Below are positions 20,817-31,327 of a stretch of DNA of 64,000 bases, one piece after another (position 1 is the first letter of the stretch; every line of letters begins with the position of its first letter). The notes under the pieces are model-generated. The model was not told the origin of the DNA. It did no database searches and saw nothing but the letters and a program-made list of their open reading frames with translations. The translations under genes were made by a program, and so were the position numbers. Origin of the DNA: Paracamarosporium sp. OC-R06-R3 (taxonomy: Eukaryota > Ascomycota > Dothideomycetes > Pleosporales > Didymosphaeriaceae); NCBI GenBank assembly GCA_019828545.1, contig JACVRA010000414.1, positions 23,684 to 87,683 of the forward strand, written 5' to 3'.

Positions 20817-22508
20817 ATGGCGCAGCCGTTCCCCTACACGTACTACGCGTGCGCCTGCTACGACGCCAGCGCGGCCAAGCGCGATGCCGCAGACGACGGC
20901 GACGAGCGCACCTTCGACCCCCGCAGCCCGCGCGCAAACTACTCGCTGTACCCGCTCGAGCACCTCCTCTACTGCGAAGACTGCCAGCAGACGCGCTGCC
21001 CGCGCTGCGTCATCGAAGAGACGCTCAATTGGTACTGCCCGAGCTGCCTGTTCGAGGTGCCCAGCTCCGTCGTCAAGAGCGACGGCAACAGGTGCACCCG
21101 CAGCTGCTTCACCTGCCCGCTGTGCACGTCGCCCATGCAGACCTACTCGCTCGACACGACGGGCGAAACGGCCCCGCCCTTCGTGCTCGAGTGCCAGTAC
21201 TGCCGCTGGAGCACCGTCGAGATCGGCGTCGAGTTCGAGAAGAACCAGGGCATTGCCGCCCAGCTGGCGCGCATGGGCAACGGCGGGAAGCACATCCCCA
21301 CGCAGCGCGAGAGGGACAAGGAGCGCGAGCGCAGGAAGGAGATGGAGGCGAGGAGGCGGGACGGGAAGGACTTGGTGTCGCCGTCCACCGAATCCACCAC
21401 CACCGACGCAGAACACGCCGAGGGACCCCCCACCCACGACGACTTGTTCTCCAACCTGAATGCCTTCTACAAGTCCCAGGTCGACGCGCAGACGCCGTCG
21501 AACCCCTTCTCCTCGCACGACATCAACTTCTCGTCCCCCTCCGCCTACTCTCGGATCATGAACCTGTATTCCACGTCCGGCCCCAAGAAGAACAAGCGCA
21601 GCAGGCCCAGCCCCATGCGCGAGGCCGCTGGCTCGCTCGAGGGCCTCACCGTCCATGACCCTGCCGCTGACGCCGCAGCAATCGAGCGTATCAAGAAGGA
21701 AGGCTGGGGCGTCACCCTCTCGCCTGCCCAGAAACATGCCCAGATCAACCCAAATGTGCGCTTCACAGACGAACTTCGTCCTCTTGCAACCCTCCTCTGC
21801 ACCAAACGCTCCAAGCGCTGCCGCACATGTCGCCAGATCCTCACAAAACCCGAGTCGAAGATAACATCGACCCGCTACAAGATCAAGCTGCTGGCACTAA
21901 ACCACATCCCCCGCCTCAGCATCCGCGCCCTCAACGCCAACGCACCCATTCCTGTCGCCAGTCGCACCGCGGATCCCTTCGATTACAACACGCTCACACC
22001 TGGCACTCCGACGCACTTCCTCCTGCACCTCAGCAACCCGCTCTTCGACCCTATCAAAGTGACGCTGGCAACTCCCAGCACCACGCCGGGCAGGATCCAG
22101 TCACGCGTCACGATACTCTGTCCGCAGTTCGACGTCGGCGCCAACACCGATATCTGGGACGATGCCCTCTCTTCATCTCTTTCGCCCGTGAAGCGCGGCT
22201 CTCTGCTCCCCGACCAACCACCACAGATCGAAGCAGGCAAGATCTGGGATCGCGGCCGCAACTGGACGAGTGTGGCTGTTGAGATCATACCTGGTTTCAC
22301 GGATTCTGTCCGCGCTGAGAACGAGGCACAGCTAGAGGAGGATGAAGACGTGCTGGAAATCCCCGTGTTCGTGAGGTTCGAGTACGAAGCAGATGCTGGT
22401 GCGGATGATAGAGGGCTGGGCGATTCGAGGGGCAGCAAGGGCGAAAAGGAGAGACGGGAGGAAGCGTTCTGGACGGTGGTGGGCGTCGGCAGGATCAGGG
22501 GCGCTTGA
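20817..22508 (+). CDS. dynactin p62 subunit (DCTN4-like)
   Basis: Component of the pointed-end complex of dynactin, the dynein cofactor for retrograde transport and nuclear migration. Single exon, 563 residues. N-terminal zinc-binding block with repeated CxxC pairs: YACACYD, YCEDCQQTRCPRCV, WYCPSCLFEVPSS, FTCPLCTSPM and LECQYCRWST. Then comes a charged coiled-coil-like stretch (RERDKERERRKEMEARRRDGKD), a middle region of low complexity, another CRTCRQIL pair near residue 340, and a C-terminal beta-rich part (LNHIPRLSIRALN..., FRVRFEYEADA-like). This cysteine pattern followed by KRCRTCRQILTKPE is typical of the family. GC-rich (over 60% by eye), more so than neighbours. The start at 20817 is the first ATG before the MAQPFPYTYYACACY start expected for fungal p62. 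Confidence 0.92.
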   Translation: MAQPFPYTYYACACYDASAAKRDAADDGDERTFDPRSPRANYSLYPLEHLLYCEDCQQTRCPRCVIEETLNWYCPSCLFEVPSSVVKSDGNRCTRSCFTCPLCTSPMQTYSLDTTGETAPPFVLECQYCRWSTVEIGVEFEKNQGIAAQLARMGNGGKHIPTQRERDKERERRKEMEARRRDGKDLVSPSTESTTTDAEHAEGPPTHDDLFSNLNAFYKSQVDAQTPSNPFSSHDINFSSPSAYSRIMNLYSTSGPKKNKRSRPSPMREAAGSLEGLTVHDPAADAAAIERIKKEGWGVTLSPAQKHAQINPNVRFTDELRPLATLLCTKRSKRCRTCRQILTKPESKITSTRYKIKLLALNHIPRLSIRALNANAPIPVASRTADPFDYNTLTPGTPTHFLLHLSNPLFDPIKVTLATPSTTPGRIQSRVTILCPQFDVGANTDIWDDALSSSLSPVKRGSLLPDQPPQIEAGKIWDRGRNWTSVAVEIIPGFTDSVRAENEAQLEEDEDVLEIPVFVRFEYEADAGADDRGLGDSRGSKGEKERREEAFWTVVGVGRIRGA

Positions 22509-22901
22509 AATATATATATGTCGTTATGCGTTGGATTATCAGATACCCCATTGTTCTCATCTCAGCGCTGTAGATTATACGGCTAGAAGGTCTATGGTAA
22601 GACAGAGCATGGCTGGGTCCAGAGGCCGTGACCGCGGTTCAAGATGCCCTAGCCTACCCAAGAACAGTCTTTTTGATTTGGTGCCGTGTGTTCATACCAA
22701 AGAGTTTGTAGTCAGAAGACTCTTGTCCATCTTTACTACGTCACACGTCGGTTGGACAGCCGTGCATTGAATTGAGTGAAGCAAGTGAAGGCACACCGTG
22801 TTTGCGTCTCGACGAACGCGGCAGGCGCTCACCTCCCGTTCCATCTACATCGGCCCACCTCCACTAACCTAGCGTTGTCGTCGTCGTCTTTGCTTCCAAC
22901 T
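22509..22901. other. intergenic, no gene seen
   Basis: 393 bases; promoter and leader of the next gene, with a short tcgtcgtcgtctt triplet run just upstream of the ATG. Nothing else recognised. Confidence 0.4.
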
Positions 22902-24274
22902 ATGCCCACCTATCGTAGCATCAGCATCAAGCTGCACTCGCAGTTCGACATCGAGACCTTCCCCGAGTTTGTCCCGCACTCGCAATCATACTACGTCTCT
23001 CGTGGTATATCCACGCCCGTCCATTTTCCACGCTTCCACGATGAAGCAACTTCCACCTGCAGCGTCTACGTTCCTGTCTTCCCCGGTTCCCAGTTCTGGC
23101 TCTCATACCACGTGTTTCCCCCAGTGCCTGAGGCGCAGCACTTCCTGTTCAAGCTGTACATTAATGGAGCACACATCGTGAGCTGGAGCACTGGAAAAGA
23201 GCACGGATGGAAAGGAAAGACCATGTTCGCGCTGTTTGAGACAGGCGATGGAAAGGGAAGGAAGAGGATCGAGAAGAGAGTGCTCTGTTTTACGGCACCG
23301 GATGGGCGGGATGCAAAGTGGAGCGATGTGGAAGGATTATTTGATGAAAAGGCCTGTTTGGAGGTGAGGGTGCATCGGGCGCTTCAAAGGAAGAGGGTGC
23401 AGAGGAAATTTAAAGACTATGGAATGACGGAACATGGCAAGTGTGAGAGAGGTATCAGGTGAGGTCGAGCTCTTGGACCTGTGTGCGAGGTTTTATTGAT
23501 AAAGACAGTTTGACGAGCGCCGGTCGCGCAGGCTCCGAGCAGCCAAAGCGGTTCTACAAATTCGTATTGATTGATCCGATCGACAAGCCGTTTGCCACAT
23601 TCCGCTATTACTATCGCACTTGGGCGCAGATCCACGAGCTGGAGTTATCAGAAGACGAGGTCGTGGAGGATGGGGATGCGAATGAATTGTCCGTTATCGA
23701 GCCGTATGATGCGGACGACAATGAAAATGGAGCAGAAGGAGGGGACGTTGCGCAGCAGGCCATTCGAGAGGTCATCCAGTCCAGCCGCGAGGGTGACGCT
23801 CTCGACAGTCCATCAGCGACCACTGGCCCCGTAGGAAGTCTAGGAAAGCGCTCTGGCGGGTTCATGAATCACTCAAACGAACACGACCGGTCGCCTTCAA
23901 CCCGCGGCATCAGAGACTTCATTTCAACCCATCGTCTCTCGATCCCACCTTCCTACAGACTCGATCCGCCCAAGCCGTCTCAGCGACCTTTGCCCACAAT
24001 CCCGCGGAAGCACAACCATTATGCGGACACAGGCTACCAACCTCACCCCATCTACCCGATCAGCCAGTGGGAAACAAGGACGCCCAGCCCGGTGCAGTCA
24101 CTGAGGGACACGATATCCACGCCCACGATCAGCCGCAACGCTAGGAGGGGATTGACGCCTACGGGGTGGTTGAGTACCATGGCAGATGTATGGCGGCGTG
24201 CAACACTTTCAAATTTGTCGAGTGACGATGGCAGTAGGACTGCGTCTCGAAGCGACTCTCGGGGCGTTCGTTAA
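22902..24274 (+). CDS. conserved fungal protein of unknown function
   Basis: Two exons, 22902-23451 and 23532-24274, 430 residues. I chose the donor gtatca at 23452 rather than the better-looking gtgagg at 23459, because only the former joins KCERG to SEQPKRFYKFVLIDP in frame. The N-terminal 230 residues look like a globular beta-rich domain (YRSISIKLHSQFDIETFPEF, CSVYVPVFPGSQFWLSYHV, LFKLYINGAHIVSWSTG, FALFETGDG). The rest is disordered, acidic then Ser/Pro-rich. It resembles the fungal DUF7918-like group in overall pattern, but I cannot assign a named family with confidence. No signal peptide or membrane segment. Confidence 0.75.
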
Positions 24275-24537
24275 GGGGTTGTCGTTCCGTAGCATGTAGG
24301 CGGATGAAGAGACGTGACGCGTTGCGGGGAAGCTGCAAGGCACGTCGCACTCATTGGCCCGGCCGTTCACTCCGCATCAGCTCCCCATGTCGCATCACAG
24401 CTCGAGCTCCGGGCGTCTCAATAGCTCACATGAACGTGCCATTGAAAGGCGCACAATAGCCATTGCATGTATACTTCAGCCTGTCGCTCTTCCTTTCTGC
24501 ATCCCCTTCGAGCTGTGCTTGCGAAACGGTGGATACT

Positions 24538-27162
24538 ATGCATTTCAGCCTTCTCCCCGCGGCGCTGCTGGCAAGCGCCACAACCGCATCCTCACTTGCG
24601 CCTCCCGTTCTGCCATTGATTGTGCGAAACCCATACCTGAGTACTTGGCTAGCCAACGCACGAGAAGAACCGTGGAAGAAATGGCCCATGTTCTGGTACG
24701 GTACCGAGGTATGGCTCTTACCAACCACCTGACTAGCCACCGCTAACGCGGTCGTGTACAGCTCGGCTTCAGCGTTCTCGTACATGTTCCGCATACAAAG
24801 GAAGTATATCCACTACTAGGTCGACCCCAGGATGCTCTGGGCTTTCAGGAGCCAGATGGCGTGGGGCGCGATAAAGGGTACATTATGCTCCGCCTCGTCT
24901 GAAAAACGTTGTTGAAACAGTTTCGGCAGATATAACATATCCTATCCCAAATACAGAGGTGCACAGTACGACGCGTCTACAACCAACCTCACCTATACGC
25001 TGCCCGCTCCGGAAGACTTTTCCGGTGCTAGCGACCTCAACATAACACTGTCTTTCCTCTCACCCATCACGCCTACCTCGACTTTACGGCAGTCGCTACC
25101 GGCAGCATACGTGACACTACACGTAGAGGGTAGCTATGATGTGAACGTGTATGTGGATGTGAATGGGCTATGGGTCAGTGGATTTCCGGACAGTCGCATT
25201 GAGTGGAGTTTGTCGCGGCAGAAAGCTGCCGGTGCTGCTCAAGGGCTCAAGACGTGGGCCGTGAAGCGGCAGGACCAAAAGGTCTTCAATGAGGAGAAGG
25301 ACCAGGCTGAATGGGGTCAATTGCACTTCACTGCGCCTGATGATGCGCGGCACGAGAGTGGTCACTCGGAAGAGCTTCGTCGGCGGTTTGCTAGGACTGG
25401 GACGCTGCAAAACGAAAATGACCAGGACTTTCCACGAGCGATAAATCAGAATGAACCCGTCTTTGCCTTCTCGAAATCCTTCAAACTAGCTAAGCCAGAT
25501 GGCCCACAAAGTGACAGCGTCTTGTTCACGCTCTCTCATGTCCAAGACGAGGTGACTCAGTTTGCTTCCGAGCGTGGCCTCACACGTATGTTGCCCCTTT
25601 GGAAGGCATGGTTCCATACCGAAGAGGATCTGATCAGCTTCCACTACCTCGACTTCGCCAACGCAAACTTCTTGGCCGCCAATTACTCTGAACAGCTTCG
25701 CGTCGACGCATATGCTTCTGGTTCAGAAAACTACGTCGACATTGTTGCCCTGTCAGCCCGCCAAGCACTGGGTGCGACGAGCTTCTCCGGCACGCCAGAA
25801 GACCCACTGCTGTTTCTCAAGGAGATCTCTTCGAACGGAAATTGCCAGACTGTCGATGTCATCTTTCCATCGTTTCCGTTCTTCTTGTATACGAATCCGA
25901 GATGGGCTGCTTACCTGCTGGAGCCGCTGCTGGAGCACCAACTGAAGGGTTTGTATCCGAATAAGTACTCGATGCACGATCTTGGGGCCCATTTCCCTAA
26001 CTTGACTGGGCATGCCGATGGAAGGGATGAGTATATGCCGGTTGAGGAGTGTGGCGATATGCTGATTATGGGGTTAGCCTTAGTCAACTCGCTAACGTAC
26101 AAGTCGGATGATGCCGCGCAGTCGATATGGTCTGCCGTCGGCAACGAAGACAAGAATGAAGTTGAAGGTGAACATCGGTTCACCTTGGCGAATCTTGGTA
26201 CCCATGATGGCATCGACTATATTGACAACGCTTGGGGTGGTGGAAACAGAGGTGTGAAGCAAGCGAAGAAGTGGTTAGAAAGGAGCTACAAACTCTGGAA
26301 ACAATGGACCGGCTACCTTGTAGATTTTGCAAAGGAGCCTGCAAATCAGCGTAAGACCAGAACTTCTCTTCGCCTCCCTGCTTATGATTGACTCCAATAT
26401 ACAGTTTGTACCGACGACTTTGCTGGCTGGTTGCCTCTTCAGACCAACCTCGCCCTAAAAGGCATCATCGGCATCAAAGCCTTCAGCGAACTTGCAGCCC
26501 TACTCGGGCGAACTGGCGACGCAGAAAATCACGAGAAAATATCAGAGGAATACATTGAACATTGGCTAACGCGCGGCATCTCGATCGATGGCTCTCATGC
26601 TAAGCTAGCGTACGACTGGTACGGGAGCTGGACCACGCTTTATTCGCTCTACTCGGACGCACTCCTCTGCTTCCACCCTTCGATCACCAGCAATACGTCT
26701 TCATCCAGAAGGTCGTTTAATTTCCCAACAAACGTACGCAACGCCCAAACGCCTCTTTCCTTTGCTATCGAGCATGACATCGAGAGGAATTTCATCCCCC
26801 ATGCTATCTACACGAACCAATCAACTTGGTACTCTTTTTCGTTGCAAAAGTACGGCCTGCCCCTCGACAGCCGCCACCTGTACGCCAAGTCTGATTGGGA
26901 ATTCTATGCCGCTGCTGTAGCCTCTGAACCCGTTCGCAAGTCTATCCTTGATAAGGTAGCGCTGTGGATCAATGAAACGGTTACCGATAGGCCCTTCTCG
27001 GACCTTTATCTTACAGAGGGAGACGGAGGTTTCCCAGGCCCGTCCTTCTTTGCAAGACCGGTCGTGGGAGGGCATTTTGCTTTCTTGGCGCTAGAGAGGG
27101 CTTGCAAAAAAGGGGAAAGACAGAGAGAGGTGGTTGGGAAAAGTGAAATGAATGAACTTTAG
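24538..27162 (+). CDS. secreted glutaminase A-like protein
   Basis: Large secreted fungal protein of the GtaA glutaminase family (DUF5127 / DUF4965 / DUF1793 modules), thought to deamidate glutamine outside the cell. Four exons: 24538-24708, 24762-24877, 24921-26350 and 26405-27162 (introns 53, 43 and 54 nt), 824 residues. A signal peptide (MHFSLLPAALLASATTASS) precedes PPVLPLIVRNPYLSTWL, the usual mature start, then WPMFWYGTE, LGFSVLVHVPHTKEVYPLLG-type sequence, FLSPITPTSTLRQSLPAAY, many N-glycosylation sites, EYMPVEECGDMLIM, NQLCTDDFAGWLPLQTNLALKG (rejoined exactly across intron 3) and FARPVVGGHFAFL near the end. The length and order of blocks fit the family. Glutaminase activity is by family; not all members have been tested. 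Confidence 0.9.
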
Positions 27163-27427
27163 AATGACTATAATCAGACTAATTACAAAGTCAACATTTG
27201 CGAGAAGCCAGAAGTGGTGCCACCTCTTTGATTAGTGAGTCTCTTTTCAGTGCAAATCAGTTTACTCGGGTTTACTAAAAGACTACTTTCGCCGTGGAAC
27301 TCCGACACTGAGCATCCCTCCGCATCACGCCGTTGAGAGTGCCAATATAGGATGTCTAAAACATAGCGCAGTTCGTTTTCTTTTGTCTGACATGAACTCT
27401 TTAGGCTTCCTGCATGCACTGTGCCAC

Positions 27428-27819
27428 ATGATGCTGACTACGGCCTGTCCCAAATGCCTTGGCTATATCGTACCATCAGTGTGGCCCAGGGTGGCAACTC
27501 TAGATATTCTACGCTTTACTACTAAGGCGTTCAATAATCAGAATTACAAAGAGTACGGCTGATACATGACTCTTGGCATTTCTCTCCTCAATCCAGCCAA
27601 GCTATTACGGAGCATACAACAATAAGCTACCTAGGTTTCCTAGCGATAGGGATGCTCCTCACAGGCTGGGTCTTCTACATATGGCCGTCTATCAAAATTC
27701 GATGGAGATCTAAGAATGCAAAACAAGTTGGTGACGAATCAGTACGTTCTTGGTCTCAGGACAGCACTTCGGCCTCTTCCATAGTGGTTGGGACAAAAAA
27801 CCGTCGACTTAGCCTGTAA
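27428..27819 (+). CDS. possible small single-pass membrane protein
   Basis: Tentative two-exon model: 27431-27552 (or from 27428) and 27597-27819, joined through gtacgg...atccag (44 nt), 114 residues. Exon 2 encodes a convincing transmembrane helix (ISYLGFLAIGMLLTGWVFYIW) followed by a basic stop-transfer segment (KIRWRSKNAKQ) and a Ser-rich tail. Exon 1 is less persuasive. The reading frame stays open across both parts only with this splice. No family recognised; it could be a relic of a larger gene. It lies about 265 bases downstream of the glutaminase gene on the same strand. Confidence 0.3.
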
Positions 27820-28440
27820 GATAGAATCAGAAACAATTCATCATTGAATAAGCCAGACTTAGGAATTCCACTGAGAGCTATTGTACCCATTTGGATCCTA
27901 AGCCTCATGTACGTGATTTTCCGCACATACATCTCAGTGGAACATTTTCTGAGTGAAGCGTTGCAAGGCGAGTAGGGATGAGTAGAATCTGCAATAGACA
28001 TAGTGCATCCGGTGATATTAGCATTTCTCGCCGACTTTCGCTATGACACGAAGTGTGTTTGGAGTCGAACGTGATCGCATAGAAACTAGTCATGTTTAGG
28101 GTGAATGATAGGTAATACACAAGGACGACGATTACTAGATCGATGGACAATTGACATCATATCGCTATATCGAATTATTCATTATGAGTTACGGTAAGTT
28201 ATCCGCACGCGATACGGGACGCTGTAGTAGTAAATAATCTAGATGTATGTGTAAAGGCATGGTAGTTCTAGTGAAAATCATTAGCAGCTTTCTGAAACAA
28301 GAAGTGATCAAGGGAACTGGATCATACCTTCAAGTATGTTGGACAGAAGGCTAAGCCTGATCCAATGTATCGGACCGAAGAGATTGGATATACGCAATTA
28401 AATGTAAACAAACTCTCAGATGAGGCGTTGGTAAAACTGT
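27820..28440. other. intergenic, no gene seen
   Basis: 620 AT-rich bases with only short frames on either strand, between the tentative small gene and the 3' end of the Zn2Cys6 regulator gene. Nothing recognised. Confidence 0.4.
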
Positions 28441-29825
28441 CTAGACTGCAACGCACTCAAGCTCAATCATCATCTCTTTCCACATTTGCCTCTCATCACC
28501 TGATCTTTGGACAAGCTCTCGTTGCCGAAGCCACATGAGAATCGCAGTATAATCCTGCCTTGCGCGCTTTTCACACCACCACACGCTCTTGAAACGACAC
28601 AAGACCCCAAACCAATATCCAATGAGCCAGAGAGCTCTATCATCGTTCTTGGACAACAGCGTCCGAAACCCTTGCTGTACTTTTGCCAAGAACTGAATAG
28701 TTCTATATATATTAGACGGTATTGGATCAAGTGATCGGACTTGTACCAGAATAGTAACGGGCCCACGGAATATCTCCCCAATTTGTGGGTTCCTACAATC
28801 GCAGCCAGAGCCGGCATCATGTATCTCAAAGAATTCTTTCCATTTTTGGGGTATGAGATGAAAAGCGTGGAACATCCGAGCGAATTCCCAGCTCTCTTTG
28901 ATATCGCCAAAGAAGAGAGGACCAAGAAGAGACAAAGTGCTATCGAGGTACGTATTCATGCTTCGAAGTAGCGGCCGCAGAGCTGTTTGTAAGTCTAGCC
29001 AACCAAGGCGGTTGGTCTCTCTGCTGAACACCCAAGAAGTTTCTGGATCAACGTGCGATGTTGCTTGCAGGTTAGGTAACACGAACGCAATCATGTTTAG
29101 TAACAAAGCACTGAGCATCGCAGCATTTGCGCCTGACTGGCCTAAATGTTCTGTAGGCATTCGCAGGGTACTCTGTAGATCTCGAAGTACCTGCGACTGC
29201 TGGAAGTGCTCCGCGATTCGATGCTGCAGAGTGCCTGACGAGACGTATCGAAGATGGCATGCCGAGATGGCTAAAATAGTGTTTTCGACCAGTGGGCTAG
29301 ACTTGGACATGAACATGACTTGGGAAGAGACAGATACGTGGAAGATGTCCGTCCAATTCTCAAGAGCATGTTTCAAGAGTTGCAGCGTTGGCGTTCCTTT
29401 TCCTGAACAACTCCAACTCGGGTTTGGAGTTAGTGTGATGGCGCTTAACGGTGATAACATGTAATTATTGCTTGTAGACGTGTTTTTTCGGTGAAAAAGG
29501 TGCGCATCTAGCGTATATGAACAAGTTCTGCGATTTCTTTTGCACCTCTTGCAGACCGGTCGAACTTCATCACACTTGGCTCCGTTAACTCCGGTCTCAC
29601 TTTCGACATGGTCATACGAACCTTTACCCTTTTCGTCTTACATTCCAGACAACCTGATCTTGTTTTTGTATGCGGCTTTTTTCTCTGGTAGAGACGTCCT
29701 TGGAAACCGGTGGTATCGCTGTTATGCCGAAATACTCGAAAGGTGGGCTCCAAGCCCATCACGTTTTCGTCCGAAAAGGACTCGTCACTAATCGGAAACG
29801 GAAAACGAGGAGAGAGCGTGTGCAA
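28441..29825 (-). CDS. Zn2Cys6 fungal transcription factor
   Basis: Nuclear DNA-binding regulator. Two exons in transcript order 29825-29622 and 29574-28441 (47-nt intron), 445 residues. The intron cuts through the binuclear zinc cluster. Exon 1 supplies KTRSGCLECKTKRVK and exon 2 continues CDEVRPVCKRCKRNRRTCSY, giving the full C-x2-C-x6-C-x6-C-x2-C-x6-C. The remainder is the helical fungal regulatory domain (NWTDIFHVSVSSQVMFMSKSSPLVENTILAISACHLRY), of the shorter Fungal_trans_2-like type. The start may be 29825 or the ATG 22 codons on. It is divergently paired with an SDR gene 405 bases away, which is a candidate target. Confidence 0.88.
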
Positions 29826-30230
29826 GTCCTCGTGCAGATGCTCAATTGATTTAAGGGTTACGCAGTGTCGATTGCTGACGCCCCACTTTGTCGCGAAATG
29901 GTCGTAGTGACCAATCGGTGGAATGATTCCCGGCCATGGCCCATCAGCTCGTTTTCCTTTTTGGAACTAGTCAACCGATGTAACAGGTGCCCTATTTTGC
30001 AAATTGACGAAGCGGACATCACTTGATTCCTAAAGGTCTCTTCATGAAGGTTCGGGTGGCTAAGCTTGACCGCATTCTTCGGTCTAGCCTAGCTTATCCA
30101 AAATTAGGCTACACAACACGATGGCTCAAAATGGTAAACGACTTAGCTGAGCACTACATGGATAATATAAATCCAACTATCGCGCGCAGAGGATAACTCC
30201 TGGGAAATTAGCCATATCGATTTCATCAAC
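29826..30230. promoter_or_regulatory. divergent promoter between regulator and SDR
   Basis: 405 bases separating the Zn2Cys6 gene (-) and SDR gene (+). It contains several CGG/CCG half sites (for example near 29912 and 29930) of the kind Zn2Cys6 proteins bind, but no clear inverted or everted pair. Co-regulation is inferred from geometry. Confidence 0.35.
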
Positions 30231-31327
30231 ATGACCGGATCAAAAGATCTCCCACCGTCAACAACTCCCTTCTTTCCGAATGTCTTCCTCCACAACCAAT
30301 TCCGCGCAAAGCCCGAATGGCCATCCCAAACCACTGATCTGTCTGGCAAAACAGTAATCATCACCGGAGGAAACACCGGCCTCGGATATGAAGCTGCCTC
30401 TCAGCTGCTCTCTCTGAAACTCTCCCATCTCGTCCTCGCCGTACGCTCTTTCTCGCGTGGCGAAGCTGCAGCCGCAAAACTCCGAGCTCTGTACCCCAGC
30501 GCTAAAATCGAAATATGGCTCCTTGATATGTGTTCGTACGATTCCATCCTCACATTCTCTCGACGCGTCAATACTGAGCTTTCCCGTATTGACATGGTTC
30601 TTCTAAACGCCGGCCTCACGAAGCTCTCCTTCAGCACCGTTGCCAGCACTGGCCACGAAGAAACTTTCCAAGTAAACTACCTCTCGACTTGGCTTCTCGT
30701 CCTTCTTCTCCTTCCAACACTCAAGGTCAAGGGCCCTCCAGATAATCAACCAGCACGCCTGACCGTCGTCAGTGCAGCTCTGACCTTACACGCCGCGTTC
30801 CCAAATAGAAACGCCGATCCATTGTTCCCCTCCTTCGACGATCCAAAGAAATTCAACAGCCAGGAACATTACAACACATCGAAACTTCTAGCACACTTGT
30901 TCCTGTGGAACCTCGTCGAGTATGTGTCGGCTGATGATGTTGTGATCAACCTTGCGGATCCTGCATGGGTCAAGGGAACAGACTTCACCAGGGAGGCCAC
31001 GGGTGTAGCGAGGGTCGGGGTGAAGGTTTTCGAGATGACTGGGAGGACGAAGAGGGTGGGCGCAAGTTGCTTTGTAGATGCAATGGTCAACAAAGGGAAG
31101 GAGAGCCATGGGTGTTTCTTGATGAGCTGGAAGGTGCATCCGTATGTTTAACTCTACTTACTATCAAATGTCGTTTTCCAGTACAATCCTACTAACTTGC
31201 TTTTAGATTTGCGAGATTTCTGTACACCCCGGAGGGACAGGTGGTGATTGAAAGGGTATGGAGTGAGACGCTGAATGAGCTTGAGTTTGCTGGTGTTCGC
31301 ACCATTCTAGACAATATGAGGGCATGA
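30231..31327 (+). CDS. short-chain dehydrogenase/reductase (retinol dehydrogenase/TIC32-like)
   Basis: NAD(P)-dependent SDR of the larger fungal retinol-dehydrogenase-like group. Exons 30231-31141 and 31207-31327 (65-nt intron, gtatgt...tttag), 343 residues. Motifs: VIITGGNTGLGYEAASQL (TGxxxGxG), the N-A-G of LLNAGLTK, serine in TVVSAALTLH, and YNTSKLLAHL (YxxxK). After the intron the frame continues FARFLYTPEGQVVIERVW as in relatives. The N-terminal segment before the cofactor strand (about 35 residues) includes FLHNQFRAKPEWPS, common in this group. Substrate unknown; possibly under control of the divergent Zn2Cys6 regulator. Confidence 0.9.

Noticed and set aside
20700..21737. Long open frames opposite and beside the dynactin gene
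   Set aside because: GC-rich shadow frames; composition (Arg/Ala/Leu repeats) and lack of any domain show they mirror the real p62 coding strand.
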